Counted from the stretch's first letter, positions 40,732 through 50,955 are shown. The stretch: DNA of 64,000 nucleotides from Shinisaurus crocodilurus (GCA_021292165.1 CM037879.1:18437525-18501524), one strand, 5' to 3'. The notes: generated by a model from the sequence alone, not told the origin. A program made the numbers and translations.

Positions 40732-41815
40732 CAGAAGCAGTGTTAGGCAGGGATGTTGAAGAGTCCTTGGTTTCGAGTCACGAGTCGAGTCACGAGTCTT
40801 TGGACCCGAGTCTCGAGTCCGAGTCCTTGGTCCAAAATGGTGACTCACGAGTCACGAGTCACGAGTCACTCCCAAAGCTGACTCCACGAGTCCCTATTAA
40901 AATCAGTCGGGTTTTTCCCCAACAAAATAAGGCTACTTCAGATGTGTGACTTAAATAAATTCTAGGCACAAGTGTGCCTTTTTATTTCAAAACTCTGCAG
41001 ACTGCAACTGATTTTGGCAAGAACAGACCAGGCAGACAAACCCAAAATAACCAGACGGGCAGAGGAGGCAGGGAACCCCAAAACAGGCAGGCAGAGGCCT
41101 TTGTCTTGGACAATTCAAACTGTGGAACTGGTCAAGAAGAGACCAGGCAGGCAGAGTAGGCTGGGAACCCCAAACAAGCAGGCAGAGGCAGCCAAACCCA
41201 AAATGTCTGAAAGGTTGCATTTTAGGGAAATGATTTTAAAAAATAAACTTGCTGTACTTCCTAAAACCTATCCATGTTGCATTTGAGGAACACGATTTTG
41301 GAACATGAGTCCTTGGTCTCGAGTCCCGAGTCGAGTCTCGAGTCCCGTTAAAAATATTGGGACTCGAGTCTGACTCGAATCAGAGGGGGGACTCAGTCCA
41401 ACTCACGAGTCAAGTCCTGGAGTCCGAGTCCCCATCCCTGGTGTTAGGGGGAGGCCCACTAGGGCTGGAGCCCCGAATCTTTCATTTGTAGCCCTGAATC
41501 TCTGGGAGGCCATCTGCTCAGCCACCCTGCTGTCCATTGGCACTTGCTGAAATCAAGGGACAGGGGCCCTGAGGATCTCTGTTGCATCTGATCCCCCTAG
41601 ATTTGCTGGCTTTTTGCCCACATGTGCTTCAGCTCCTGCTCCCCCCCCCTGCATCTTTCTGCCTGAGCTTTTTCTCTGAAATCAAATGCCCTCCTCTTCC
41701 CTGTCCATACATCCCTTTTTACAAATAGGGGTATCCTTGGGAGACTGGGTCCTTTAAAGACACAAACACACAGAGAGAGAGACTTCAGAGCATATTTAAA
41801 TTAGCATCTGCATGT
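40732..41815 (+). mobile_element. Carrier hAT element, copy II, split by GAGTC hAT element
   Basis: Starts CAGAAGCAGTGTTAGG at 40732. A GAGTC element follows after only 16 bases, and the rest continues from 41449 (GGAGGCCCACTAGGGCTGG, TTGGCACTTGCTGAAATC, CATACATCCCTTTTTACAAA). The 3' terminus has decayed, and no flanking duplication is visible. Confidence 0.75.
40748..41440 (+). mobile_element. GAGTC-rich hAT MITE, copy 2 (693 bp)
   Basis: CAGGGATGTTGAAGAGTCC to GAGTCCCCATCCCTG, with a perfect duplication GTGTTAGG at 40740-40747 and 41441-41448. The interior has GGCAGGCAGAGG repeats and AATGTCTGAAAGGTTGC, TACTTCCTAAAACC and CATGTTGCATTTGAGG, shared with copy 3 but not copy 1. Confidence 0.93.
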
Positions 41816-41903
41816 GAGTGTGTACATAGGATTGCAGCCTTAAGCTGCACATTTAACCATATCCCTTTATGCAGTTTTTCTGTAGTGCCTGCATTGAACA
41901 ATA

Positions 41904-42156
41904 CAGTCATGCCTTGGATTGAGAGCATAATTCGTTCTGGAAACGTGCTTGTAATCCAAAACACTCTTATATCAAAACAAAATCCCCTAAGAAAGATTTG
42001 TACAGAGATTTTTAATTTAAGCCATACTACAGTACTTGTATTGCAAGACGTCGCTTGTATATCAAGTAAAAAAATTTTTTTAAATAAATATTTAAAAATT
42101 TGCTTGTCTTACAAAACGCTCTCAAACCAAGTTACTTGCAATCCAAGGTATTACTG
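41904..42156 (+). mobile_element. Tigger/pogo-like MITE (253 bp)
   Basis: Inverted termini CAGTCATGCCTTGGATT and AATCCAAGGTATTACTG are flanked by TA on both sides (41902-41903 and 42157-42158). The interior has GCATAATTCGTTCTGG and TTACAAAACGCTCTCAAACC. The termini and TA duplication fit the Tc1/mariner superfamily, pogo/Tigger branch. There is no transposase frame. Confidence 0.82.
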
Positions 42157-42158
42157 TA

Positions 42159-42785
42159 TAGTACAGTAAGGACTGAATACAAAATGATCTACTTGTTTTG
42201 GAGGCTTATTAACTGATAATGAACTTGTACTCCATTTGTAGGACCTGTTCTATGCCTTGCTGAAATCAATGAGAGGCCTTCTATTGACTCTGTATGGAAT
42301 TTGGATCACATCCTATAGCTGTAGGCGCCACGGAAAAGGTCACTTCATTTAATTCCTGGCCTCTTTTTATTGTAATTGTTGCTAAAAGGAAAAGAAATGA
42401 TTTCTAATCAATGTCCTGTGTTCTCTCCCCTAAGACTCAAGGGGCTATTCATAGAAAAGAAGGCAGAGATATGTCATTCTCTTATTGCTTTTCTTGTTAG
42501 GCTTAGTCACTGACCAGGTGGAGTGGGGAAAAATCTGGCCATGTTTTTGACCCCTTGCTGGAATCCTTTCTATAAAAGCCAGATTTTATTTTGGTTAATT
42601 TTTTTTAAAGGCAAAAGTTTGCAGCTCACTTCAATTGTATATTCTGCACATGTGCACAAAGGAACCTTGTTGTTGGTACCATTTCGTGTGCAGCTGCATG
42701 TACGTCTGCAGGACACAGGTAGGGTTTGGGGTGGGGGAAATCTGTTCAGTCCATATTTTAATGCCAAATTCAAACTACCGTGAGA
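42159..42785. other. Unclassified stretch
   Basis: No gene or repeat recognised. Confidence 0.3.
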
Positions 42786-43065
42786 ACTGAAATCCAGTTA
42801 TCCTTTGATATTTGCACTTCTCTGAATTTTGCAATGGAGTTCTCCAATAAGAATTTTTTAAAAATGCATACAAAAATATGTATATTAGGGGGGGAAATCA
42901 TGTTCAAAAATGCATTATATTAGGGGAAACGCTCACAAAAATGTGTATATTAGGGGAAAGTACATACAAAAATACATGCACGAGGAGAAATGTGCACAGA
43001 AATGCTGAAGAAATTTCATGGGATGAACTGAACTGAAGACTGGGGAAATGAAAAACGGAGAGAAC
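42786..43065 (-). mobile_element. TTTGGTTCATCC repeat family, copy 3
   Basis: Antisense: TTTGCAATGGAGTTCTCC, TGCATTATATTAGGGG repeated with variation three times, GAGGAGAAATGTGCACAG and GGATGAACTGAA. The spaced TATTAGGGGAAA repeats give it an internal periodicity of about 45 bases. Confidence 0.55.
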
Positions 43066-43251
43066 CCAGAATTTGTCCGGACAGATTTGTCCGGACCTAG
43101 CTACATGTGGACACTTCCTCTGTAGACATTACCCACAGGCTCTGTTGAACTGGGAATGGTTGGAGGCTGTGGATGCCAGAGCAACATTTAAAGGAGTCGA
43201 TTCTCACCCATATTCATCCAGCAGCCTCACCTGAGGAGGTTACTGGATTAC

Positions 43252-43358
43252 TGGGTTACTGTCTTTTCTTAAAAGCAATGCGAAAGCACGGCAAGTGCCA
43301 CAGGTAATGCGGGGGGGGGGGGGGAGAACACGTCAAGGTTTTAATAGTAGCCATTATA
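43252..43358 (+). repeat. ~105-bp direct duplication, copy A
   Basis: TGGGTTACTGTCTTTTCTTA through AATGCG, a G-run, GAACACGTCAAGGTTTTAAT to CCATTATA. It is the same as 45140-45244 except for the length of the G-run. Confidence 0.92.
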
Positions 43359-43381
43359 CTATTGACATTCTGTTTCCTTTG

Positions 43382-43406
43382 CTCTCTCTCTCTCTCTCTC
43401 TCTCTC
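43382..43406. repeat. (TC)n microsatellite
   Basis: About 12 TC units at the 3' edge of the following LINE copy. Confidence 0.95.
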
Positions 43407-43917
43407 ATTCTAGATCCACACAGCTTCCCACAGTGAGGACACAGGTTACCAGATAGAAGATGGTCCTGTAAAGGATTCATTTGACGTGCTTTTCGCTTAG
43501 CACGTTTCTCCCTTTCACCTTGCACTCGGGCTTCTTCAAAGTCCATGGAACCTTTGTGAAAGGCCAACCTCCATTTAGATCGTTCATGGGCCAGAGCTTC
43601 CCAGTTTTCGATGTTTATATTGCATTTTTTTAGATTAGCCTTATGAACATCTTTAAACCTCTTATATTGACCACCGATATTCCGCTTTCCATTCTTGAGT
43701 TGGGAGTAAAGTAACTGCTTTGGGAGACGGCAGTCAGGCATTCGAACAACATGACCGGTCCACTGAAGTTGGCGTTGAAGGATCATTTTTTCAATGCTAG
43801 TAGTCTTTGCTTCTTCCAGTACACTGACATTTGTTCGTCTATCTTCCCAAGTAATTCGCAGGATTTTCCGGAGGCAACGTTGATGAAACCTTTCAAGGAG
43901 GTGGAAGTGACGTTTAT
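43407..43917 (-). pseudogene. Zinc-finger LINE, second copy, truncated at both ends
   Basis: The minus-strand frame reads FHQRCLRKILRITWEDRR and WTGHVVRMPDCRLPKQLLYS, then CPHCGKLCGSR where a (TC)n tract cuts off the histidine half of the finger. Compared with 17.9-18.8 kb it lacks the six extra bases near the finger-distal end and the 5' part beyond KRHFHLLERF. The two copies are highly similar, so the family was active fairly recently. Confidence 0.8.
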
Positions 43918-44322
43918 TATATATATATATAATCAGACCTGTTCCCAGCACCAGTTTTTTGGACCACCCCTTTTCCCCATTGCAGGTTCAATGAACCAAT
44001 CCTGCAAAGTTGCCTGCACTTCCTGTCCATGCCTGAAAGGTGCCTGCACTTCCGGTCTACTTCATTGTCCACGTTTGAAATGGTGTTGTGTCTTAAATGC
44101 TCCTCTAAAGGTTCTGCAATCCATTAGACATAGATTATATTTGTATTCATTTATTAAATTGATGTCCTGCCGCCGTCCCACTGAAAAAAAGAATGCTCGG
44201 TGTGGCTCAGGAACATAACATGATCCTTCTAAGTAGAGGGCGATTCACAGCCAATCCTGTTCCTGTCGCAGAAAGGCTGGGTTCTGGTGGGGGAACAGTG
44301 ACAACGACAGATGAGTGTGGTG
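43918..44322. other. Unclassified stretch
   Basis: A short (TA)n tract at 43918-43930, then sequence with no recognised gene or repeat. Confidence 0.3.
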
Positions 44323-44395
44323 CAGACTTCCCCAACCTGGTGCCCTCCAGATGTTTTGGACTTCAACTCCCATCAGCCCCAACAGCTAGGTCTAT
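44323..44395 (+). mobile_element. hAT-like MITE, left half only
   Basis: CAGACTTCCCCAACCTGGTG, CCCTCCAGATGTTTTGG and ACTTCAACTCCCATCAGCC are the left arm of a common palindromic family, related to 47.82 kb. The right arm is missing. Confidence 0.6.
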
Positions 44396-45139
44396 AGGAA
44401 CAGGCAGTTAGTAACAGCTCAACTGTATAAACATGGAGATAGGTGGTGTGACTTACCAGAATATTTTTTTTTCCTGCATCAACAGGGGTAAATGGATGAG
44501 AGAAGAAGGGAATTGCAGTCGTCCTCTATTTTTTATGCAACTGGCTCAGGTGACAGTATACTGGGTTTCCCCCCTAAGCCCTGAATGCCTGGTAAGATTT
44601 TTTTTACTTGCAAAAAATGACCCACAGGAGAGGGGGGGAGAGTATTATTATATAAAGGATGAATTGCTTTCAGATTCAATCATCATTCTGTCCAGGAAAT
44701 GGCATCCCACTACCTAATGACAAGCCCTGAGGATTTAGAATAAGTTCAGCAACAAATAATACACTGAAGCTTTAACCCGAACCTGTATTTGATTCAAATT
44801 ACTCATGCTGTGGTAGTTTAACTATGCATCCTTCTTTAGATTCGCTTGATCAAAACTGGCAGGCAAAATACAGTGAGTGGTGGCAATTAATCTCTTCGAG
44901 TGGAGAGGAGGAAAAGAGCAGGATGTGGCATAATCTTGCAGACTCTTTTCCAGCAACATGTGCTGCCTGGGTCAATACATCACCCCCGAAGGATTTGCAC
45001 AGGTAATAATAATGTGACCTTTGAAATTTGCAGATCAAGAACCACAAGTGAGTTGGCCCTCCCAGGAGAAATGCCAATCAAGTGCCGGCAAAACGCTGAC
45101 ATGCATCTCTCTAGCAGTGGTTCAACCTGTCCTGCGGCT
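44396..45139. other. Unclassified stretch
   Basis: No gene or repeat recognised. Confidence 0.3.
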
Positions 45140-45244
45140 TGGGTTACTGTCTTTTCTTAAAAGCAATGCGAAAGCACGGCAAGTGCCACAGGTAATGCGG
45201 AGGGGGGGGGAGAACACGTCAAGGTTTTAATAGTAGCCATTATA
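45140..45244 (+). repeat. ~105-bp direct duplication, copy B
   Basis: Matches 43252-43358 base for base outside the G-run, in the same orientation. The sequences on either side are unrelated. Confidence 0.92.
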
Positions 45245-45347
45245 CAGTTTACTTTGTCACCATGCTTGGTAATAGCTGGCACCGAAGAAGGCGGAGATTT
45301 GTTCTCCGCTGCCCCAGGAAGCAGGACGAGATCTAACGGGCTTAAGG

Positions 45348-45434
45348 CAGTGTTCTCCAACTTTGGGTCCCCAGATGTTTTTGGCCTACAACTCCCAGCA
45401 TGCCCGAGCCAGCTACCAAGGTTGGAGAACACTG
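45348..45434. mobile_element. CAGTGTTCTCC hAT MITE (87 bp)
   Basis: CAGTGTTCTCCAACTTTGGG to CAAGGTTGGAGAACACTG. The flanks GCTTAAGG and CCTTAAGG match at 7 of 8. Confidence 0.85.
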
Positions 45435-45677
45435 CCTTAAGGCATGGTGTGTGTGTGTGTAAATTTTGGCTGAACATTAAGAGAGACTTCTCGATGGGAA
45501 GAACACTTTAACAATGGAATCAGTTACCTAGAAGCAGGGCGAGCCCAAGACATTTTGCCGCCTAAGGACATTTTCCCACCTACAGAAGCCAATGGGACTG
45601 AACTGGCAGTTGAGTGTTACTTCAACACTGGCAATGAGACAGTGGCCTGCATTGCTTCGGAAGGTAGAAAGCCAGCT

Positions 45678-45922
45678 TATTTATTTATTTATTTATTATA
45701 TTTATACCCTGCCTTTTTTCCTGCAAGGAACCCAAGGCGGCTTACATAATCCTCCTCCTCCTCCTCTCCATTTTATCCTCACAACAACCCTGCGAGGTAG
45801 GTTAGGCTGAGAGGCAGTGACTGGCCCAAAGTCACGCAGTGAGTTTCATGGCCGAGCAGGGACTAGAACCCGGATCTCCTGAGACCCAGTCCAGCACTCA
45901 AACCACTACGCCACACTGGCTC
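45678..45922 (-). mobile_element. Sauria-type tRNA SINE
   Basis: Antisense: (TTTA)n tail, GCAAGGAACCCAAGGCGGC, GGTAGGTTAGGCTGAGAGG, GCAGTGAGTTTCATGGCC, then the head CTGAGACCCAGTCCAGCAC and ACTACGCCACACTGGC. Confidence 0.87.
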
Positions 45923-46184
45923 AAGCAAGCTTAGGGAACACAGGGCAGGCGGAGTGGCATACACAGCTCTGTCCTCCAACACCTCTCCACCATTCCCCGC
46001 CCCTCAGCACCTATTGCCTGAGGCAACCACTTCTCTCTGTCTAATGGCAGGGCCGGCCTTGCCTAGAAGGGTGGTGGACTCTCCCTCGCTGGAGGTCTTC
46101 AAACAGAGGCTGCACAGCCGTGTGTTGGTGATGCCCATACAGTAGCTCTAAATTTTCTCCATCAAGCAGGTGGTCAGTCTGGGC

Positions 46185-46282
46185 CAGTGTTCTCCAACCT
46201 TGGGTCCCCAGATGTTTTTGGCTGGGGCATGCTGGGAGTTGTAGGCCAAAAACATCTGGGGACCCAAGGTTGGAGAACACTG
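46185..46282. mobile_element. CAGTGTTCTCC hAT MITE (98 bp)
   Basis: CAGTGTTCTCCAACCTTGGG, CCCAGATGTTTTTGGC at the left; GGCCAAAAACATCTGGGG and GGTTGGAGAACACTG at the right. The flanks GTCTGGGC and GTCTAGAC match at 6 of 8. Confidence 0.85.
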
Positions 46283-46344
46283 GTCTAGACGGCTTACCAG
46301 ATCCCCTCCATACTATGCTTGTGGAACCCTGAACAGACACTGTG

Positions 46345-46855
46345 TCAGTCAGGGATGGGGAACCTCTGGTCTGCCAGCCTAATTAGGCTCCCCATCCAGC
46401 CCGCAGACATTTCCCATCCGGCCCACAGAGACTTGGGGCTCAGCCAGGGAAATTTCTATGTGTGTCTGCGCATGTGTGTGCTTTCCATGGCCAGGGGAAG
46501 TATAGATTCACTGAAGCTGAGTGTGAAGGGGGCTGCTTCGCTCTGCTTGGGCCCCAAGGAGTGATGGGGGCTGAGCCTGCTCAGCTAGACCTGGCCCACA
46601 CTCTCCCCAACCTGGCTGAGGATCATCCACCTGGCATTTCGGCAGGGGCAGGTTTGCTGCACACATGCTTTCCCCAATGGCAAAGGGCTGGGGGAGCGGT
46701 CATCTGGCCAAGAACCCCGAACTACTTTCCTGCTTCTACTATAGCTACTACCTTGTACCCTGCTTATATATTCATCTGGGATGGAAATGCCATGGAAGTT
46801 TGCAAAGTTAATGTGTAGCATGAAATCTTTTTGCAAAGAGCAGAATATGGCAACG
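46345..46855. other. hAT-like start, otherwise unclassified
   Basis: CAGGGATGGGGAACCTCTGG at 46350 looks like a hAT terminus of the cagGGGTGGGGAACC type, with no paired right end. The rest is unclassified. Confidence 0.35.
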
Positions 46856-46926
46856 TCTCTGTCTCTGTCTTTCTCTCTGTCTCTCCCTCCCTCCCCCCCC
46901 TCTCTCTCTCACACACACACACACAG
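46855..46926. repeat. (CTGT/TC)n(AC)n low-complexity tract
   Basis: Pyrimidine-rich GTCTCTGTCTTTC repeats, a C-run, (TC)n and (AC)n in succession. Confidence 0.9.
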
Positions 46927-47073
46927 ATTCATCACAGATCATCTCTGCTTCTGTGCAGATCCAAAATAATATTTCTTCTATGTTCTATGTTTCCCAGCTG
47001 GAGGAAATAGGTGGCAGGGCTTTTTATTAAATATAGTTTATTAAAGTTTAAATGCAAATATATCAAAATACAC

Positions 47074-47556
47074 ATCATAGAATCATAGAATCATAGAATA
47101 GTAGAGTTGGAAGGGGCCTATAAGGCCATCGAGTCCAACCCCCTGCTCAGTGCAGGAACCCAAGTCAAAGCATCCCCTGACAGATGGCTGTCCAGCTGGC
47201 TGCACTTTGAATGCCTCCAGTATGGGAGAGCCCACCACCTTCCTAGGTAATTGGTTGAAGTTCCATTGCCATATTGTTCTAACAGTCAGGAATTTTTTCC
47301 TGATGTCCAGGCAGAATCTGGCCTCCTGTAACTTGAGCCCATTATTCCGTGTCCTGCAAACTGGGATGATCGAGAAGAGATCCTGGCCCTCCTCTGTGTG
47401 ATAACCTTTCAAGTACTGGAAGAGTGCGATCATATCTCCCCTCAGTCTCCTCTTCTGAAGGCTAAACATGCCCAGTTCTTTCAGTCTCTCCTCCTCATAG
47501 GGCCTTGTTTCCAGTCCCCTGATCATCTTTGTTGCCCTCCTCTGAACCCTCTCCAG
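47074..47556 (-). pseudogene. CR1 LINE 3' fragment
   Basis: Antisense. The frame reads [18 protein letters not shown] (one extra codon against other copies), [20 protein letters not shown] and [17 protein letters not shown], and the 3' end is (CATAGAAT)n at the left border. 5'-truncated just upstream of the RRATK region. Confidence 0.88.
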
Positions 47557-47599
47557 AAGTAAGTCCCATTGGACTCAATGGGGATTCCTCCCAAGGAAG
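47557..47599. repeat. Short repeat fragment (AAGTAAGTCCCATTG type)
   Basis: GAAGTAAGTCCCATTGGACT and CAATGGGGATTCCTCCC; the same family as fragments at 6.6 and 29.7 kb. Confidence 0.5.
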
Positions 47600-47607
47600 T
47601 GTGTATA

Positions 47608-47808
47608 CAGTGGAGGCTGGTGGCTCCAGTGTCAGTGGGGTAGTGTATCCATGCTGGGTTGTAGCCTGAACTAGTAAAAGAGCCATCCATGGTACTGAAC
47701 CCTACTCTCAAATTAGGTTCGGCACCATGGATGGCTTCTTTATAGTTCAGACTAAAACCCGGAGTGGATACACCACCCCACTGACATTGGAGCCACCAGC
47801 CTCCACTG
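47608..47808. mobile_element. Palindromic hAT MITE (GTCAGTGGGG family), copy 2 (201 bp)
   Basis: CAGTGGAGGCTGGTGGCTCC at the left and GGAGCCACCAGCCTCCACTG at the right are perfect inverted termini of 20 bases. The flanks TGTGTATA (47600-47607) and TGGGTATA (47809-47816) match at 7 of 8. Confidence 0.9.
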
Positions 47809-47822
47809 TGGGTATAACAAAG

Positions 47823-47950
47823 GTGGGGAACATGTGGCCCTCCAGAGGTTTTGGACTTCAGCTCCCATCAGCCCCAGCCAGCATGGCCAATAGTCAGGAA
47901 TTCTGGGAGTTGTAGTCTAAAACATTTTGGAGAGAACCAAGTTGGGGTAG
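47823..47950. mobile_element. Palindromic hAT-like MITE
   Basis: GTGGGGAACATGTGGCCCTC, GACTTCAGCTCCCATCAGCC at the left; TTCTGGGAGTTGTAGTC and ACATTTTGGAG at the right, around GCCAGCATGGCC. No clear flanking duplication. Confidence 0.6.
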
Positions 47951-47996
47951 GATGTTGTATAAGATTGCAGGACTAAATCCAGCAGGAAAGCTCTGC

Positions 47997-48081
47997 TGTG
48001 TGTGTGTGTGCACACGTGCGTGCGTGCGTGCGTGCGTGCATGCGTGTCTGTATATATGTGTGTACACACACACACACACAG
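47997..48081. repeat. (TG)n(TGCG)n(TA)n(AC)n compound microsatellite
   Basis: Alternating purine-pyrimidine over about 85 bases, including GTGCGTGCGTGCGTGCG. Confidence 0.95.
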
Positions 48082-48455
48082 TAGTCACATAAAAATGCAT
48101 GCATGCTGGACTCTTTTCAGGGCTGCCTTTCGTTCCAAGCCTATGGGGCAAATGGCAGCCAGCCTGCAAAATCTTTCCAATTCAGCCTCAAGGGTCTTGT
48201 TTGCCCAAGTTCACGGCTCTTCCAAACAGCTCACTGTTGAGCTACCTAATTTTTATTTTTTATTATTTGGGGGGGGGGGTTTATAAACAAATGCCCGGGA
48301 TTCTTTACGATTTCCACATCAAGGTGTGGGAGGGAGATTATGTTACCTGTTGAGGGAGGTGAAAGGGGTTGTGTGGTGTGCTTAAGGAATATCTCAAGCA
48401 TTGCACAGTAGCGGGGGTGGGGGGAGATTGTGCTGTGAGATGGAAAATGTTAGGC

Positions 48456-49238
48456 CAGTGTTCTCCAACCTTGGGTCCCCAGATGTTTTTGTTGGTGCGT
48501 GTGCTTGTGAGCAGCAGAGTGCAGTGTGCGCATGGGAGATTTAAAATCCTGTCTGTGTGCTAGCAGAGGCCTGTTATTCCACACACAGATCTTCCAGATC
48601 TCAGCTTCCCCCTTTTCGCAGCGTGCAGCATGTTGTGAAGATGCCAGCCCAGCCTGCCTGTAATCCAACTTGCTTCCAGCTTCCCCGTTTGCAGATTAAT
48701 CCATGGAGTCAGGAAACACTCTGTAACACCACAGGTCTAATTCTACCTGTTTATTCACTTAGCAAGTAAAGTTCTACAGAGTATACATTTCCTAGTTACA
48801 GTCCATGTGCAGAGTATAAATGCATAGCAAGCATTACATCCAGTGGAGTAAGTTGAGCTTCACTCCACCTCAGCAAAGGCGTTACATTGTTGCAGTGACA
48901 AAGTCCAGCAAGAAGAACAAAGGAGAAGAGAGAAAGCAGTCCTGCCTCTCTCTAAGATGGCTTCAGACAGAAAACAAGTTAGCACGTCATCAGAACATAC
49001 AAACCATGTGACTAGCTCATAATGCTCTCACGGTCTAGGCTTCCCATGCGAAAAACACGAGAATCCAGAAAGACATAACAAACTTGTTTACAGCCATTCT
49101 GTTCTTTCCATGTGTAAACAGTGTGCTACAGCTGGTGAAGTGATACTTATCAAACAGTTTTTGGCCTACAACTCTGGCTGGGGCATGCTGGGAGTTGTAG
49201 GCCAAAAACATCTGGGGACCCAAGGTTGGAGAACACTG
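48456..49238. mobile_element. CAGTGTTCTCC hAT MITE split by a solo LTR
   Basis: CAGTGTTCTCCAACC at the left and GGTTGGAGAACACTG at the right, with a perfect duplication TGTTAGGC at 48448-48455 and 49239-49246. The left arm is broken at ...CAGATGTTTT by an LTR, after which it resumes with TGGCCTACAACTC. Confidence 0.92.
48490..49156 (-). mobile_element. Solo LTR, 667 bp
   Basis: Starts TGTTGGTGCG and ends TTATCAAACA, canonical TGTT...AACA ends, with the 5-bp duplication GTTTT at 48485-48489 and 49157-49161. The minus strand has AATAAA at 48750-48755, placing the R/U5 side on the left. The empty MITE site is known from sister copies, so the insertion boundaries are secure. There is no internal coding region, so it is a recombined solo LTR. 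A 5-bp duplication fits several ERV and Gypsy groups. Confidence 0.87.
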
Positions 49239-49324
49239 TGTTAGGCTTGAACCGCGTGAACTTCATGGGGTGGTGGAGGGCCGTGTACCATTAGCCACTA
49301 GGAGTGCTAGGCGCAGGACTAAGG

Positions 49325-49710
49325 GGCCCAGAAATGCTGGGAAAACAACACTTCAATGGGAAGGGGGGCCAAATGGCTAGGGCACCAATGCACGTCCGGG
49401 TGTGGGGAACCCTTGGTCTCAATCCGGAGTTCCCACCCACCCCCTCCCTTCCCCCACATATTGTTTGGTGGTTTCCTGGCTGCCCCCCCCCAATTCTAAA
49501 AGATTGAAATGTCTCTCCAAAGGCTTCGTTACTTGCAGTAAGAGCTTTCGGCTCAATTATGCTGGCATTTATTTATTTATTTTGTATTTTTGGCCCCATC
49601 CTTTTTGCCTGTAGCCTCACCCACCGCTGGAATTTGGCCCCCAAAAGCTTCATTGAAATGAAACTCGGCCCTTGGGCTGAACGTGGTTCTGCACCGCTAC
49701 TCTGAGGAGA
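49325..49710 (-). mobile_element. GGGCCAAA hAT-like MITE, copy 5
   Basis: GTGGGGAACCCTTGG, TGGTTTCCTGGCTGCC, CTAAAAGATTGAAATGTC, CTTCGTTACTTGCAGTAAG and GAATTTGGCCCCCAAAAGC match the antisense family order. Confidence 0.55.
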
Positions 49711-49917
49711 GCATATCACACCTCCTGCCATGCCTCTTAGGAAAACATTGTGTGCCTTTCTATCTATTATTGATTTAATCATTTTCTAGACTGCTTGACT
49801 ATATGTAACAAGACATCTCAAAGCAGTTTACAACATAAAAGTTTAGAATACAAACATGTTCAAAGCTAAAATGTTGAAAACCAAATACAAAACTTCTCAG
49901 TTAAAAACATTTATAAA

Positions 49918-49952
<35 letters not shown>

Positions 49953-50370
49953 AAACATTCCCAATTAAGACATTTACACTTGGAGAACTTCTGCATCACA
50001 TGCCACTATCACACTGTCTGTAATTACAAATATTTGATTACGGTCACAAAATTTGCTTACTGTTCCATTGCAGGAGGTGTAGCCATCAGCAGGATTTCAT
50101 GTTTAGAACTCCTTCCACGGAATCTCTGGACGTGGGTGATTATAAAGTGATTTCCACTTGAAATTTTTATCAGGGCAGCCAGGCTAAAAATGACCACCAC
50201 TCATTTCCTGGGACTCCATTCATGTGGGTAGTCATGACAAACCTGCGGGTGAGAGGGGGATGTGTTCTCTTTGACATGTTTATTACTTATTCCTGCTGAA
50301 ACCATTAAAAAAAAAAAAGGCAAAATCCTAGGTATCTAGAATTATAAGATGCTTTTGCTGGACCACAGCC
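49711..50370. other. Unclassified stretch
   Basis: AT-rich segment with a LINE-like look (GACTGCTTGACTATATG, CAAAGCAGTTTACAAC at 49780-49850) and an (AG)n tract at 49925-49952. No gene recognised. Confidence 0.35.
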
Positions 50371-50372
50371 CA

Positions 50373-50560
50373 TCTTTCTATTTATATCCCATCTTTTCCA
50401 GGAGCTCAAGACAGCAGCCACACTCCTAACCTCTCTCCTTTTTATTCTCACAATAACCATGTGAGGTAGGGTGGGCTGAGAGAAGGTGAACTGGTCCACC
50501 CACGGCCCTCCATGTGCTGCATGGCTAGGTAGGGATTTGCGATCCCAGGGCTTCTCTATA
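50373..50560 (-). mobile_element. Degenerate tRNA SINE (Sauria-like)
   Basis: TTTATATCCCATCTTTTCC, CTCACAATAACCATGTGAGG and GTAGGGTGGGCTGAGAG follow the order of an antisense Sauria SINE with many substitutions. The head is missing. Confidence 0.5.
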
Positions 50561-50955
50561 CGAGGCTTTTAACCCACCACTTTACCAAGGATTCTGCTTC
50601 CATTTCTTTGTGGGATTAAGAGCGTGTTTTATTCTGGGCTTTTCTTTCTTTCTTTCTTTCTTTCTTTCTCTCTCTCTCTGCTTTTCTATATATTCCATTA
50701 CACAACCACAAGGTGGAGCTGTGGTATAGCTGTGATATAGAGGAATGGCGGAAATACATGAGCTTCTCATCATGTCTTCCTGTGAGATTAGGAAATAATA
50801 CCTGATTTCCCTCACCCTAAAAAATAAATAAATAAAAGCCATGAAGACGGCTGCAAAACACGGGAGAGGCCCTGGAGGATGATGACATGGTGTAAAGGTA
50901 TTGCAAACTACCGTGAGGAATCCTGCGTGCGCAATAAATGCCTCCTGTAGAGAAG
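50553..50955 (+). mobile_element. CGAGGC-ended repeat, copy 1
   Basis: CTATACGAGGCTTTTAACC, ATTACACAACCACAAGGTGG, CTGTGGTATAGC, AATAATACCTGATTTCCC and GCGCAATAAATGCCTCCTGT align block by block with 62172-62557. A (TTTC)n tract at 50637-50680 lies inside. The ends look weakly inverted, so it may be a MITE. Confidence 0.6.

Noticed and set aside
43252..45244. A miniature LTR retrotransposon bounded by the 105-bp direct repeats
   Set aside because: The interior contains unrelated elements, the outer flanks show no target duplication, and the repeat ends are not clear TG...CA.
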